Source: Halobacteriaceae archaeon Tc-Br11_E2g27 (lineage in GTDB: Archaea; Halobacteriota; Halobacteria; Halobacteriales; Haloarculaceae). From it: a stretch of DNA of 10,809 nt. Below the pieces are notes generated by a model. The model worked only from the letters and a program-made list of their open reading frames with translations. It did not search any database and was not told where the DNA came from. Numbering within the stretch: position 1 is the stretch's first letter; each line of letters opens with the position of its first letter. Where the stretch lies: the NCBI GenBank assembly GCA_001564135.1, contig LKNH01000061.1:1-10809 (forward strand). The letters are read 5' to 3'. A program made the position numbers and the translations under genes. Positions 1 to 6,388 of the stretch are shown one piece after another.

Positions 1-562
1 CGACTTTCCATGGGCCGCCAAAATCCGACGTGAGGGCAGCAGTTATCGAAAGCTTGTCGCGGAGGCGAAGTCGCGTCCACAGGCGCTGTGTCGTATCGTT
101 GAGGTCGCGGTCGAGCAACGCGATGGCGGCGGATTTCTCATCTGCGCTGTCGAGTGCCGTCTCAACAGACTGTTCTGGGTCGTGCTGGTACTCATCGTCA
201 TATCGGTGCCCTACGGCGTTCGTCAGCCAATGACCGAGAAACTGATAGCCTGTCTTCCCCGACAGGACATCGCTTGCATCGACTTCCTCCTCCGTATCGG
301 CATCAGCCAGTTCCCGGTACCGCAGGTCATCAACTTCGACGGCGACGATATCGGGGTCGGTCGCTGCAAGCTGTTCATCGAGGTCGTCCGATTCCGCAGT
401 CGCCCCGTACGAACTCTCGACGAACGTGACCGAACCCTTCCTGCTGTCGCTTGTCTCTACCGTGGCCAGTCGGTCGTATTGTCTGAGATAGCTCGGAAGC
501 CGCTCAGCAGACAGTGAACTCGGGGTATCAGAGCCGTTCGGTTCGCTGTTCCCTGTGCCCAT
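1..562 (-). CDS. TraB/PrgY-like family protein, N-terminal part (cut by window edge)
   Basis: The gene starts at the ATG on bases 562-560 and stays open to base 1, giving 187 residues with the C-terminus outside the window. Two blocks point to the TraB/PrgY/GumN family: DPDIVAVEVDDLRYREL (residues 69-85; the usual form is PDxVAVELDxxRYxxL) and IALLDRDLNDTTQRLW (147-162; usual LLDRDIxxTLxRxW). Before them is a short strand, GSVTFVESSYGA (43-54), where family members normally carry a GTAHVS-like motif. That His is absent here. The first 30 residues are polar and probably disordered. Archaeal family members usually have C-terminal membrane helices; these cannot be checked. The function is poorly known: TraB/PrgY limits pheromone signalling in enterococci, and the related TIKI proteins are metalloproteases. 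A TATA box lies about 43 nt upstream and no Shine-Dalgarno site is evident. The family call is reasonable; the activity is open. Confidence 0.72.
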   Translation of the reverse strand, partial: MGTGNSEPNGSDTPSSLSAERLPSYLRQYDRLATVETSDSRKGSVTFVESSYGATAESDDLDEQLAATDPDIVAVEVDDLRYRELADADTEEEVDASDVLSGKTGYQFLGHWLTNAVGHRYDDEYQHDPEQSVETALDSADEKSAAIALLDRDLNDTTQRLWTRLRLRDKLSITAALTSDFGGPWKV

Positions 563-601
563 TGCTGATGAATACTCTCTGATGGGGCTAAAAATGAGAG
601 G

Positions 602-608
602 TATATAA
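602..608 (-). promoter_or_regulatory. TATA box of the TraB-like gene
   Basis: Read on the minus strand the sequence is GGTTATATACC, a good archaeal TATA box. Its centre is about 43 nt before the ATG, which predicts a transcript start near base 580 and a leader of about 18 nt without a clear Shine-Dalgarno site. It separates this gene from the small gene upstream. Confidence 0.6.
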
Positions 609-656
609 CCAAACCATCAGCAGGAATCAAACCGTAGCTGTCGCTTTCTGGTAGGT

Positions 657-662
657 AAAAAA
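657..662 (-). terminator. U-tract terminator of the 27-aa gene
   Basis: Six consecutive T residues on the minus strand lie about 27 nt past the stop codon of the small minus-strand gene, with no strong hairpin beside them. Archaeal terminators are commonly plain U-tracts, so this is a plausible end for that short transcript. Confidence 0.4.
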
Positions 663-688
663 TGCGAGAAGCTGTCGTCGAGAGCGTG

Positions 689-772
689 TTACTCCTCGTC
701 GCTACCGCGGCCGAAGAGTCGTTTGATACGCTCTAGCACCGAATTCGATTTCGCTCGAATGTTCAGTGCCAC
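689..772 (-). CDS. 27-residue basic small protein, unknown function
   Basis: The GTG start at 772-770 gives a 27-residue product beginning (M)ALNIRAKSNSVLERIKRL and ending GSDEE before TAA. GAGGTG, complementary to the 16S rRNA tail, sits 7 nt before the GTG. A TATA-like tract lies about 40 nt upstream, and a T6 tract follows the stop. An in-frame ATG at 793 would give 34 residues, but the predicted transcript start (about 787) lies inside that extension, so GTG is preferred. Residues 2-21 could form an amphipathic helix with Arg/Lys on one face and Leu/Ile/Val/Phe on the other, followed by a short acidic tail. Net charge is about +2, unusual for a halophile. Such a helix could bind a membrane, nucleic acid or a partner protein; that is a guess. 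I do not recognise the family. The case rests on the complete set of expression signals. Confidence 0.55.
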   Translation of the reverse strand: MALNIRAKSNSVLERIKRLFGRGSDEE

Positions 773-806
773 TTTGTGACACCTCAAAATCATGTTGGTC
801 ACTCCG

Positions 807-818
807 AAAATAAAAAAG
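807..818 (-). promoter_or_regulatory. TATA-like element of the 27-aa gene
   Basis: On the minus strand this reads CTTTTTTATTTT, the only strongly AT-rich tract in the region between this gene and pheA. It predicts a transcript start near 787, leaving room for the GAGGTG Shine-Dalgarno site (785-780) ahead of the GTG start. Confidence 0.5.
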
Positions 819-870
819 TGTCGCAAAGTTAGCAAACTGACGACTTGCAGAGCCTGCGGTTACCGCGACG

Positions 871-877
871 TTTTTGG
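871..877 (+). promoter_or_regulatory. Weak TATA-like element of pheA
   Basis: TTTTTGG is centred about 27 nt before the pheA ATG, the spacing of a leaderless haloarchaeal promoter. The match to a TATA box is poor. The evidence is the spacing together with the lack of a Shine-Dalgarno site before the gene. Confidence 0.3.
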
Positions 878-900
878 CCCCGTGTCAAGTATGCGCGAGC

Positions 901-1716
901 ATGCAAGCACTCACGCTGGGGCCTGCCGGAACCTACTCGCATCGGGCCGCTCGCGCCGTCGCTGCCGAGGAGGATATCGCGTTTACTGAATCCGTCACCG
1001 CAATCATCGAAGCAATTGCGAGCGGTCGGTATGAACGAGGCGTTGTCCCGGTCGAAAACAGCATCGAGGGGTCAGTCACCGAATCGCTCGATGCCTTCGC
1101 AGAGTACGACGTTGCCGTTGTCAAAGAAATCATCACGCCAATTCGACATGCGTTGCTCGCCCAGCGCGAGAGCTTTGACCTCGTGGCCAGCCATGCACAG
1201 GCACTTGCCCAGTGTCGGTCGTATCTGGAAACGCAGTATCCCGACGCCGATGTCGAAGCTGTTGCAAGTACCGCTCGCGGTGTCGAGCGTGCCCGAGAGG
1301 ACGAGACAGTTGCTGCAATCGGTCACCCGGCAAACGCGAGCAATGGGGACTCGCTGGTGGTACTCGGCGAGGATATTCAGGACCGTGACTCCAACGCAAC
1401 CCGGTTTCTTGTTGTTGCACCAGCAAAAGACCGCTCGGAAGCAGGCAGCAAAACCTCGATTATCGTCTATCCGAACGTTGACTACCCCGGATTGTTGCTT
1501 CGCCTGCTCGAACCCTTTGCCGATAACGACATCAACCTCACTCGCGTTGAATCCCGACCGAGCGGTGAGCGACTCGGGGATTACGTCTTCCATTTCGATG
1601 TTGCTGCGGGGCTCTACGAGGACCGGACACAGCGGGCACTCGACATTGTCGAGGATATTGCCGAGGATGGCTGGGTCCGGACCCTTGGTTCATACGACAG
1701 CGAAACGGTATTGTAG
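901..1716 (+). CDS. pheA: Prephenate dehydratase
   Basis: This enzyme converts prephenate to phenylpyruvate, releasing water and CO2, in phenylalanine biosynthesis. It is cytosolic and has 271 residues, normal for a stand-alone enzyme without a chorismate mutase domain. The catalytic domain (about 1-175) carries GPAGTYSHRAA (7-17), VPVENSIEGSV (49-59) and NATRF (165-169); the Thr of the TRF motif (T167) is the known catalytic residue. A C-terminal ACT domain (about 184-265) contains the ESRP motif (217-220), which binds phenylalanine in this family and gives feedback inhibition. I chose the ATG at 901 because the protein then begins MQALTLGPAGTYS, with the first strand right at the N-terminus as usual, and because a TATA-like tract is at leaderless spacing. 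An ATG nine codons earlier only adds a non-conserved stretch. The small gene upstream is divergent. The thermosome gene downstream has its own promoter. Confidence 0.95.
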   Translation: MQALTLGPAGTYSHRAARAVAAEEDIAFTESVTAIIEAIASGRYERGVVPVENSIEGSVTESLDAFAEYDVAVVKEIITPIRHALLAQRESFDLVASHAQALAQCRSYLETQYPDADVEAVASTARGVERAREDETVAAIGHPANASNGDSLVVLGEDIQDRDSNATRFLVVAPAKDRSEAGSKTSIIVYPNVDYPGLLLRLLEPFADNDINLTRVESRPSGERLGDYVFHFDVAAGLYEDRTQRALDIVEDIAEDGWVRTLGSYDSETVL

Positions 1717-1849
1717 CGGGTGACCACAGCCGAGAGCGAACAACGAATAGCTGAACAGAGAAACTCCCGGTCTTTACCAACCTCAGTCGCTCTACCGTGG
1801 AAATACTGTCCCTGTCGAACCCTCACATAGCACCCTCATTTCCAAAGGA

Positions 1850-1857
1850 TTTATATA
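1850..1857 (+). promoter_or_regulatory. Strong TATA box of the thermosome gene
   Basis: TTTATATA is centred about 31 nt before the ATG at 1884 and preceded by a purine-rich stretch (AAAGGA) where the TFB recognition element would lie. The predicted transcript starts about 6 nt before the ATG, so it is nearly leaderless. Haloarchaeal chaperonin genes are known to be induced by heat through core-promoter sequences; whether this one is cannot be read from the bases alone. Confidence 0.75.
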
Positions 1858-1883
1858 GAACCACATTCAATCTTTCCTTGATT

Positions 1884-3563
1884 ATGGCTCAGCAGATGGG
1901 TAACCAGCCACTTATTGTACTCTCGGACGATAGTCAGCGAACATCCGGGAAAGACGCACAGTCGATGAACATTACGGCAGGTAAGGCGGTTGCCGAGTCC
2001 GTACGCACGACGCTCGGTCCAAAAGGGATGGACAAGATGCTCGTCGATTCCGGCGGCAGCGTTGTCGTCACGAACGATGGTGTCACCATCCTTGATGAGA
2101 TGGATATCGAGCACCCGGCCGCGAACATGGTCGTCGAAGTCGCCCAGACCCAGGAAGATGAGGTCGGCGACGGAACCACGACCGCTGTTGTCATCGCTGG
2201 TGAACTGCTCTCGAAAGCCGAGGACCTTCTCGACCAGGATATCCACGCAACGATTCTCGCACAGGGATACCGACAGGCCGCAGAGGAAGCTAAATCCATC
2301 GTCGAGGACGCAGCCTACGAGGTCGACGCTGATGATACCGAGACGCTCGAAAGCGTCGCCAGCACGGCCATGACGGGCAAAGGCGCAGAGAGCGCCAAAG
2401 GCCACCTCGCCGAACTCGTCGTTCGCGCCGCACAGGCCGTCGCCGACGAAGAGGGTGTCGACACGGACAACGTCCAGATCGAGACCGTTGTCGGTGGCTC
2501 TATCGACGAATCCAGCCTCGTTGAGGGTGTCATCGTCGGTAAAGAGCGCGTTCACGACAACATGCCACACTTCAAAGAGGATGCCAACATCGCGCTCCTC
2601 GACACGGCTATCGAGGTTCCGGAGACAGAACTCGACGCCGAAGTGAACGTCACCGACCCAGAGCAGCTCCAGGAGTTCCTCGACCAGGAAGAGGCGCAGC
2701 TGCGCGAGTACGTTGACGCACTTGTCGACGCCGGTGTCGACGTCGTCTTCTGTCAGAAAGGTATCGACGACATGGCACAGCATTACCTCGCTGAGGAAGG
2801 CATCCTCGCCGTCCGCCGTGCGAAGAAATCCGATATTCAGGCGCTTTCCCGCTCCACAGGCGCACGAATCATCTCCAACATTCCAGATATCACCGCAGAC
2901 GACCTCGGATTCGCCGGCTCTGTCACCGAGAAAGAACTCGCTGGCGACGAGAAAATCTTTGTCGAGGACGTTGAGGACGCCAAAACCGTCTCGCTCATCC
3001 TCCGCGGCGGCACCGAGCACGTCGTCGACGAAGTCGAGCGCGCCATCGAGGACTCCCTCGGCGTCGTTGCCGCGACCCTCGAAGACGGCAAGGTCCTCCC
3101 TGGTGGAGGTTCCCCGGAAACCGAACTCACCCTGCAACTGCGTGATTTCGCCGACAGCGTCGGCGGTCGTGAGCAGCTTGCAATCGAAGCGTTTGCTGAC
3201 GCCATCGACGTGATTCCACGCACGCTCGCCGAGAACGCTGGTCTCGACCCAATCGACTCGCTGGTCAAACTCCGCAGCGAGCACGATGCTGGGAACTCAA
3301 CGTTCGGCCTCAACGCCTACACCGGTGAAGTCGAGGCAATGGATGAGGAAGCTGTCGAGCCACTCCGCGTGAAAACGCAGGCCATCGAAAGCGCCACCGA
3401 AGCCGCAGTCATGCTCCTGCGCATCGACGACGTCATCGCGGCCGGTGATCTCGTCGGCGGTAAGGGTGACGATGATGATGATGACGACATGCCACCAGGC
3501 GGCGGTATGGGTGGCGGTATGGGCGGCATGGGTGGAATGGGCGGCATGGGCGGCGCGATGTAA
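1884..3563 (+). CDS. thsB: Thermosome subunit (group II chaperonin, CCT/TCP-1 family)
   Basis: This ATP-driven chaperonin subunit of the double-ring thermosome folds cytosolic proteins. At 559 residues it is full length. Recognisable blocks are the SQRTSGKDAQ N-terminal segment (17-26), TTLGPKGMDKM (42-52), TNDGVTIL (63-70) and the nucleotide-binding GDGTTTAVV (95-103). The middle apical region includes the DDMAQHYL block, and C-terminal equatorial motifs include LPGGGSPE and NAGLDPIDSL. The tail is seven aspartates (529-535) followed by a Gly/Met-rich segment (536-559) typical of haloarchaeal thermosomes. The ATG at 1884 is preferred to an upstream in-frame GTG at 1797, because the strong TATA box at 1850-1857 lies inside that extension. 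Haloarchaea usually have two or three paralogous subunits. The symbol thsB rests on my recollection that thsB lies near pheA in Haloferax; sequence alone does not exclude thsA. Confidence 0.96.
   Translation: MAQQMGNQPLIVLSDDSQRTSGKDAQSMNITAGKAVAESVRTTLGPKGMDKMLVDSGGSVVVTNDGVTILDEMDIEHPAANMVVEVAQTQEDEVGDGTTTAVVIAGELLSKAEDLLDQDIHATILAQGYRQAAEEAKSIVEDAAYEVDADDTETLESVASTAMTGKGAESAKGHLAELVVRAAQAVADEEGVDTDNVQIETVVGGSIDESSLVEGVIVGKERVHDNMPHFKEDANIALLDTAIEVPETELDAEVNVTDPEQLQEFLDQEEAQLREYVDALVDAGVDVVFCQKGIDDMAQHYLAEEGILAVRRAKKSDIQALSRSTGARIISNIPDITADDLGFAGSVTEKELAGDEKIFVEDVEDAKTVSLILRGGTEHVVDEVERAIEDSLGVVAATLEDGKVLPGGGSPETELTLQLRDFADSVGGREQLAIEAFADAIDVIPRTLAENAGLDPIDSLVKLRSEHDAGNSTFGLNAYTGEVEAMDEEAVEPLRVKTQAIESATEAAVMLLRIDDVIAAGDLVGGKGDDDDDDDMPPGGGMGGGMGGMGGMGGMGGAM
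3468..3560 (+). repeat. Low-complexity 3' end: Asp tract and Gly/Met repeats
   Basis: The last 31 codons of the thermosome gene are simple sequence: seven GAC/GAT codons, then PPGGGM and short GGM/GGGM units repeated to the end. In other chaperonins the Gly/Met tails project into the folding cavity. The near-identical triplets could allow slippage and length variation between strains. Confidence 0.85.
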
Positions 3564-3761
3564 ACGCCTCCATAGGCCTATCCCCATTTCATCACGCGAA
3601 ACGAACTGTTGACCAACTATTTTTTACACAGAGCCTGATAATCAGCGCTGCTACCGATTAGTACAACCAATCTGGAGCAACACGAATTGGTGAATCTCTT
3701 GCACGCAAGGCCAGAGAGAAATCCGGGACAGACTGCCCAATACGACCGGTATAGTAGGGGC
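3564..3761. other. Convergent intergenic region, no gene seen
   Basis: These 198 bases separate the ends of the thermosome gene and the minus-strand coiled-coil gene. I see no convincing ORF or RNA gene. There are a few weak inverted repeats: ACCAAT/ATTGGT (3666-3671 with 3686-3691), CTTGC/GCAAG (3698-3709), and GAGAGA with TCTCTC across about 46 bases near 3714-3770. None is strong enough to call. Apart from the T6 tract listed separately, no terminator is clear. Confidence 0.5.
3620..3625 (+). terminator. Probable T-tract terminator of the thermosome gene
   Basis: Six T residues lie 57 nt past the thermosome stop codon in an otherwise mixed sequence. This fits the U-tract type of archaeal termination. 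No strong hairpin precedes it, although ATAGGCCTAT at 3572-3581 is a perfect short palindrome. Confidence 0.4.
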
Positions 3762-4370
3762 CTATCTCTCGGCCCAGTACCCGCCGCTCCGTCGTTCCTT
3801 GTCGGATGTCTTTTCGCGCTCGTTTCCTCGCGGTCGCTGTTCGTCCGCCTGAGATTGCCGTTTGTTCGCCTGTGTGTGCTCGTGACCGCGCAGATCTTCC
3901 GAAGATTCTCCAGCAGAACTGCTGTTTCCTGTATTCTCCTCTCGAAACTGGCGAATCGCATATTTGAGGAGTCGCCGCAACCGCTGGACCTGTGGTAACT
4001 TGATGATTGTAATAATCAGCGAGGAGACGCCAAGGAGGCCCATAAAGAAAAGAATCGATGCGAGGATAAGCTCGCCGTCAAGCCAGCGGTTGATGCCGAA
4101 AAGAAAGAAGCCAACAGTAAACCCGGCCTCAATTTTCGCTTCGAGCAACGATATCGTTTCATCAAATTTTTCTAGTCGGTAATCAACGGCGTTGAGCGCT
4201 TGGTTTGCCTCTTGTACAGCCTGTTCGGCATCACCCTCGATTTGTTCGACGCGGTTGAGCGTCCCTTCGACGTCTTCAACCAATTCCTCGACGTTTTTCA
4301 GCGCATCGACGAACCCATCGTCCCCAAGCAGGTTCATCATTTTCAGCATATTGCTGATATCCGAACTCAT
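3762..4370 (-). CDS. Coiled-coil protein with two membrane helices, unknown function
   Basis: This 202-residue protein has no family I recognise. Residues about 18-80 form a long, acidic, heptad-like helix (VDALKNVEELVEDVEG and onward), a likely coiled coil. Two hydrophobic helices follow (about 81-94 plus flanking residues, and 101-123), joined by a very short turn, NRWLDGE, which suggests a hairpin with both ends on the same side. A basic patch (VQRLRRLLKYAIRQFR, 128-143) abuts the second helix, placing that end in the cytosol by the positive-inside rule. The last 60 residues are charged, low-complexity and probably disordered. The start lies 27 nt after the stop of the histidine kinase with no TATA box between, so the two are probably co-transcribed. 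The name of the partner suggests a role in membrane-associated sensing, but this is inference from context. The real-gene call rests on the membrane pattern, length and operon position. Confidence 0.75.
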   Translation of the reverse strand: MSSDISNMLKMMNLLGDDGFVDALKNVEELVEDVEGTLNRVEQIEGDAEQAVQEANQALNAVDYRLEKFDETISLLEAKIEAGFTVGFFLFGINRWLDGELILASILFFMGLLGVSSLIITIIKLPQVQRLRRLLKYAIRQFREENTGNSSSAGESSEDLRGHEHTQANKRQSQADEQRPRGNEREKTSDKERRSGGYWAER

Positions 4371-4397
4371 AGGCGAATACAGCGCGAGGAGCCGTAT

Positions 4398-5870
4398 CTA
4401 GCTTGGGGTCTCGCGGGTGATGACGAACCGAGCGCCGCCACTGGCAGATTTCTCGACCGAAATGTCCCAGCCATGGCGGTCGACAACATCACTGACAATC
4501 TGGAGCCCCAGACCGCTGCCGGATGCAACGCTCGAATAGCCCGCAGCAAACACATCATCCCGTTTGTCTTCTGGAATACCAGCGCCATCATCCGCAACAA
4601 AGAAGCCGGTGCCGTCGGCCAGCTCGCCAACGGTAATCGTGACACCCTCTCCGTCGTTTTCGACGGTATCACCGGTTCCTGACCGACTGCTCGTGGAACC
4701 GTGTTCCACGCTGTTTCGAATCAGGTTTTCGAACAGCTGCTGCAGGCTGCTTTGGTGGGCGAAGAGTGAACAGTCGGACTCGATTTCGAGCTGTGCCGCA
4801 CCCGTCTCAACGGTCTCAAATGCCTTGGTTGCGACACTACTGAGCGAACACGCGACGGGGTCGCTGTCGGCTGTGCCGTCGCGGGCAAGCGTCAGCAGGT
4901 CGTCGATAAGCGTATTCATCCGGTCAAGGGCATCGACAGCTGGCTCGATATGCTCGCTGTTGCACTCTTGTCCGACCAAATCAAGCTGTAACTGTGCAAC
5001 GTTGAGTGGGTTTCGGAGGTCGTGGCTGATAGCGCCAGCGAACGCATCGAGCCGTTCGTTCTGTCGTTTCAGTTCCTCTTCACGTTGCTTTCGTTCCGTG
5101 ATGTCCCGAGCAACCCCCATAATACCGTCGTAGGTCCCATCCGCCGTGGTCAGGACGACAAACTGCAACGAAACAGTGATCTCCGTTCCATCGTTGCGAA
5201 CGAACGTCATATCAACTCGGTCGCTGTCGGTCGACGGGTCGGCGAGAACAGTCTGAATGACTTCCTGTCCCCGTTCGAGTTCGCCGGCTCCCATCACATC
5301 GGAACCATGTGCCCCAAGTAGCTCTTGTCGCTCGTATCCGAGCATCGTCGCGAGGGACTCGTTGAGATAGACAAACTGTCCGTTCGCATCGAGTTGATAT
5401 AACCCGTCACGTGCGGTCTCGACGAGCAGTCTGTACGTTTCGGAAGGACTCCGGCTGGTTGGCTTACCGCGAACCAGCGCACGGATTTTCTCCGCGAGAA
5501 ACTGCCAATCGGTACCGGACTCTCCTTTCTCGATAAACGAGTTACCTGACTGCAGTAGCTGGTCAGTCTCCCCGTCAAACTCGCTGTCGAGGAGCCAAAT
5601 AACGGAACATCCCGGCGAGAGGGTCTGTGCAACGATGCTGAACCGGGATGGGTCGGTAGTGAGTCCGGTAGGGTCGGCCACGAGGCAATCCACTGGCTCG
5701 CTTGCAAGCAGGTCACGGGTCGCACTCACATCGCTGGTTGTCTCTAACCGAATATCCTGTTGGTTGTCGAAATACGCGGCAATGCTGGTTCGAACATCCT
5801 CCTGTGCTTCCAGTAGTACTACAGTCAGCACCCTCTCGTCAGCCTTGGAGTGAGGCTGGCTCTCTCCCAT
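4398..5870 (-). CDS. Sensor histidine kinase: receiver-like domain, PAS, HisKA, HATPase
   Basis: This 490-residue cytosolic signalling kinase has an N-terminal receiver-like domain (about 14-132), a PAS domain (about 143-257, ending in the usual GVARDITERK) and a short coiled linker. A dimerisation/phosphoacceptor domain follows with SHDLRNPL (282-289; H283 is the predicted phosphorylated His). The HATPase_c domain has an N box NLIRNSVEHG (382-391), a G1 box DDGAGIP (427-433) and a GSGLGL G2 box (451-456). In the receiver-like part an Asp is present at the phosphorylation position (D66, in LVADP) and Lys at K115. One of the two acidic pocket residues is missing and the usual Thr/Ser is not seen, so phosphorylation there is doubtful. 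There is no membrane segment. The ATG at 5870 fits a TATA box at leaderless spacing; the ORF opens further upstream but would run through that box. The signal sensed and the output partner are unknown. The coiled-coil membrane protein downstream is the likely partner. Confidence 0.92.
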   Translation of the reverse strand: MGESQPHSKADERVLTVVLLEAQEDVRTSIAAYFDNQQDIRLETTSDVSATRDLLASEPVDCLVADPTGLTTDPSRFSIVAQTLSPGCSVIWLLDSEFDGETDQLLQSGNSFIEKGESGTDWQFLAEKIRALVRGKPTSRSPSETYRLLVETARDGLYQLDANGQFVYLNESLATMLGYERQELLGAHGSDVMGAGELERGQEVIQTVLADPSTDSDRVDMTFVRNDGTEITVSLQFVVLTTADGTYDGIMGVARDITERKQREEELKRQNERLDAFAGAISHDLRNPLNVAQLQLDLVGQECNSEHIEPAVDALDRMNTLIDDLLTLARDGTADSDPVACSLSSVATKAFETVETGAAQLEIESDCSLFAHQSSLQQLFENLIRNSVEHGSTSSRSGTGDTVENDGEGVTITVGELADGTGFFVADDGAGIPEDKRDDVFAAGYSSVASGSGLGLQIVSDVVDRHGWDISVEKSASGGARFVITRETPS

Positions 5871-5893
5871 GCGAAGGGATAACAGAGTCCAGC

Positions 5894-5905
5894 TATATAT
5901 TATTA
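5894..5905. promoter_or_regulatory. Shared AT-rich TATA region between kinase and DsbB-like genes
   Basis: On the minus strand TAATAATATATA is centred 27 nt before the kinase ATG, the spacing of a leaderless promoter. The tract is nearly symmetric and reads TATATATTATTA on the plus strand. It is the only TATA-like tract between the two divergent genes, so it may also drive the DsbB-like gene. That transcript would start near 5923, with a leader of about 64 nt. Confidence 0.6.
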
Positions 5906-5939
5906 CGTCCAATCGCACAATCCTCACAGCGGTTCCTCG

Positions 5940-5990
5940 ATGCGTGAACCACAACAGTCACAACCGCTCAAATCTATGTTCGGGATATGA
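5940..5990 (+). CDS. Possible 16-codon leader ORF before the DsbB-like gene
   Basis: ATG at 5940 opens MREPQQSQPLKSMFGI, ending at a TGA that overlaps the DsbB-like start as ATGA. If the plus-strand transcript starts near 5923, this is its first ORF, and its stop would place ribosomes on the next start codon (translational coupling). No Shine-Dalgarno site precedes either start. An ORF this short can arise by chance, and the peptide resembles nothing I know. Treat it as a candidate only. Confidence 0.22.
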   Translation: MREPQQSQPLKSMFGI

Positions 5991-6385
5991 TTCGCCGCCT
6001 CCTCGTTGGCTGTACAGCGGTTGCGGCTATCGCCACGGTGGGGAGTCTGTATTTCAGCGAAGTGGCTGGCTTTTTCCCGTGTGAACTCTGCTGGTACCAG
6101 CGAGTGCTTATGTACCCGCTTGTGCTGGTGCTCGGCGTGGCAGCCTACGAGAACTACACCGGCGTCTGGAAGATGGGACTGCCGTTGTCCGTGACCGGCA
6201 TTGGCGTTGCCACGTATCATTCGTTCATTCAGACCGCACCGGATGGCGTCTGTGTCCTCGGTGGCGGTTGCTCGGCCGTTTACTGGGAAGCGCTGGGCAT
6301 ACTGACGATTCCACGGCTATCGCTCAGTGCGTTCGTGATTATCACCGCCGGATTGCTTGCTGTCGCGTGGCTTGACCGGCAGTGA
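5987..6385 (+). CDS. DsbB/BdbC-type disulfide bond formation protein
   Basis: This integral membrane thiol oxidoreductase re-oxidises a DsbA-like partner outside the membrane and passes electrons to a quinone. The 132 residues hold four hydrophobic helices (about 5-25, 38-54, 63-79 and 110-128). The first extracytoplasmic loop carries the redox pair C32/C35 in PCELCWYQR, the DsbB/BdbC signature. The second loop carries C89 and C95 (VCVLGGGC), the pair that contacts the partner protein. The length matches the short BdbC-type form of Gram-positives and archaea. No DsbA-like thioredoxin gene is in the window. The start overlaps the stop of a 16-codon upstream ORF. The gene is divergent from the kinase and ends 3 bp before the stop of a convergent membrane-protein gene. 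All four cysteines are present, so it should be active. Confidence 0.93.
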   Translation: MIRRLLVGCTAVAAIATVGSLYFSEVAGFFPCELCWYQRVLMYPLVLVLGVAAYENYTGVWKMGLPLSVTGIGVATYHSFIQTAPDGVCVLGGGCSAVYWEALGILTIPRLSLSAFVIITAGLLAVAWLDRQ

Positions 6386-6388
6386 CTC

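Noticed and set aside
30..517. Plus-strand open frames at the left edge
   Set aside because: They are antisense to the TraB-like reading frame, which carries recognisable family motifs and a TATA box.
845..1723. A 292-codon plus-strand frame overlapping pheA
   Set aside because: It overlaps pheA almost completely in another frame and has a Ser/Arg/Pro-rich composition typical of shadow frames. pheA is certain from its motifs.
1797..1883. An upstream in-frame GTG start for the thermosome gene
   Set aside because: The strong TATA box at 1850-1857 lies inside this extension, and the family N-terminus matches the ATG at 1884.
1851..3284. A 477-codon open frame on the minus strand opposite the thermosome gene
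   Set aside because: It lies fully within a clearly recognised chaperonin gene, has a Cys- and Phe-rich non-family sequence, and arises because the codon bias of the sense gene avoids stops in the opposite frame.
5871..5954. A longer N-terminus for the histidine kinase
   Set aside because: It would run through the TATA box at 5894-5905, and the ATG at 5870 is at the spacing of a leaderless promoter.
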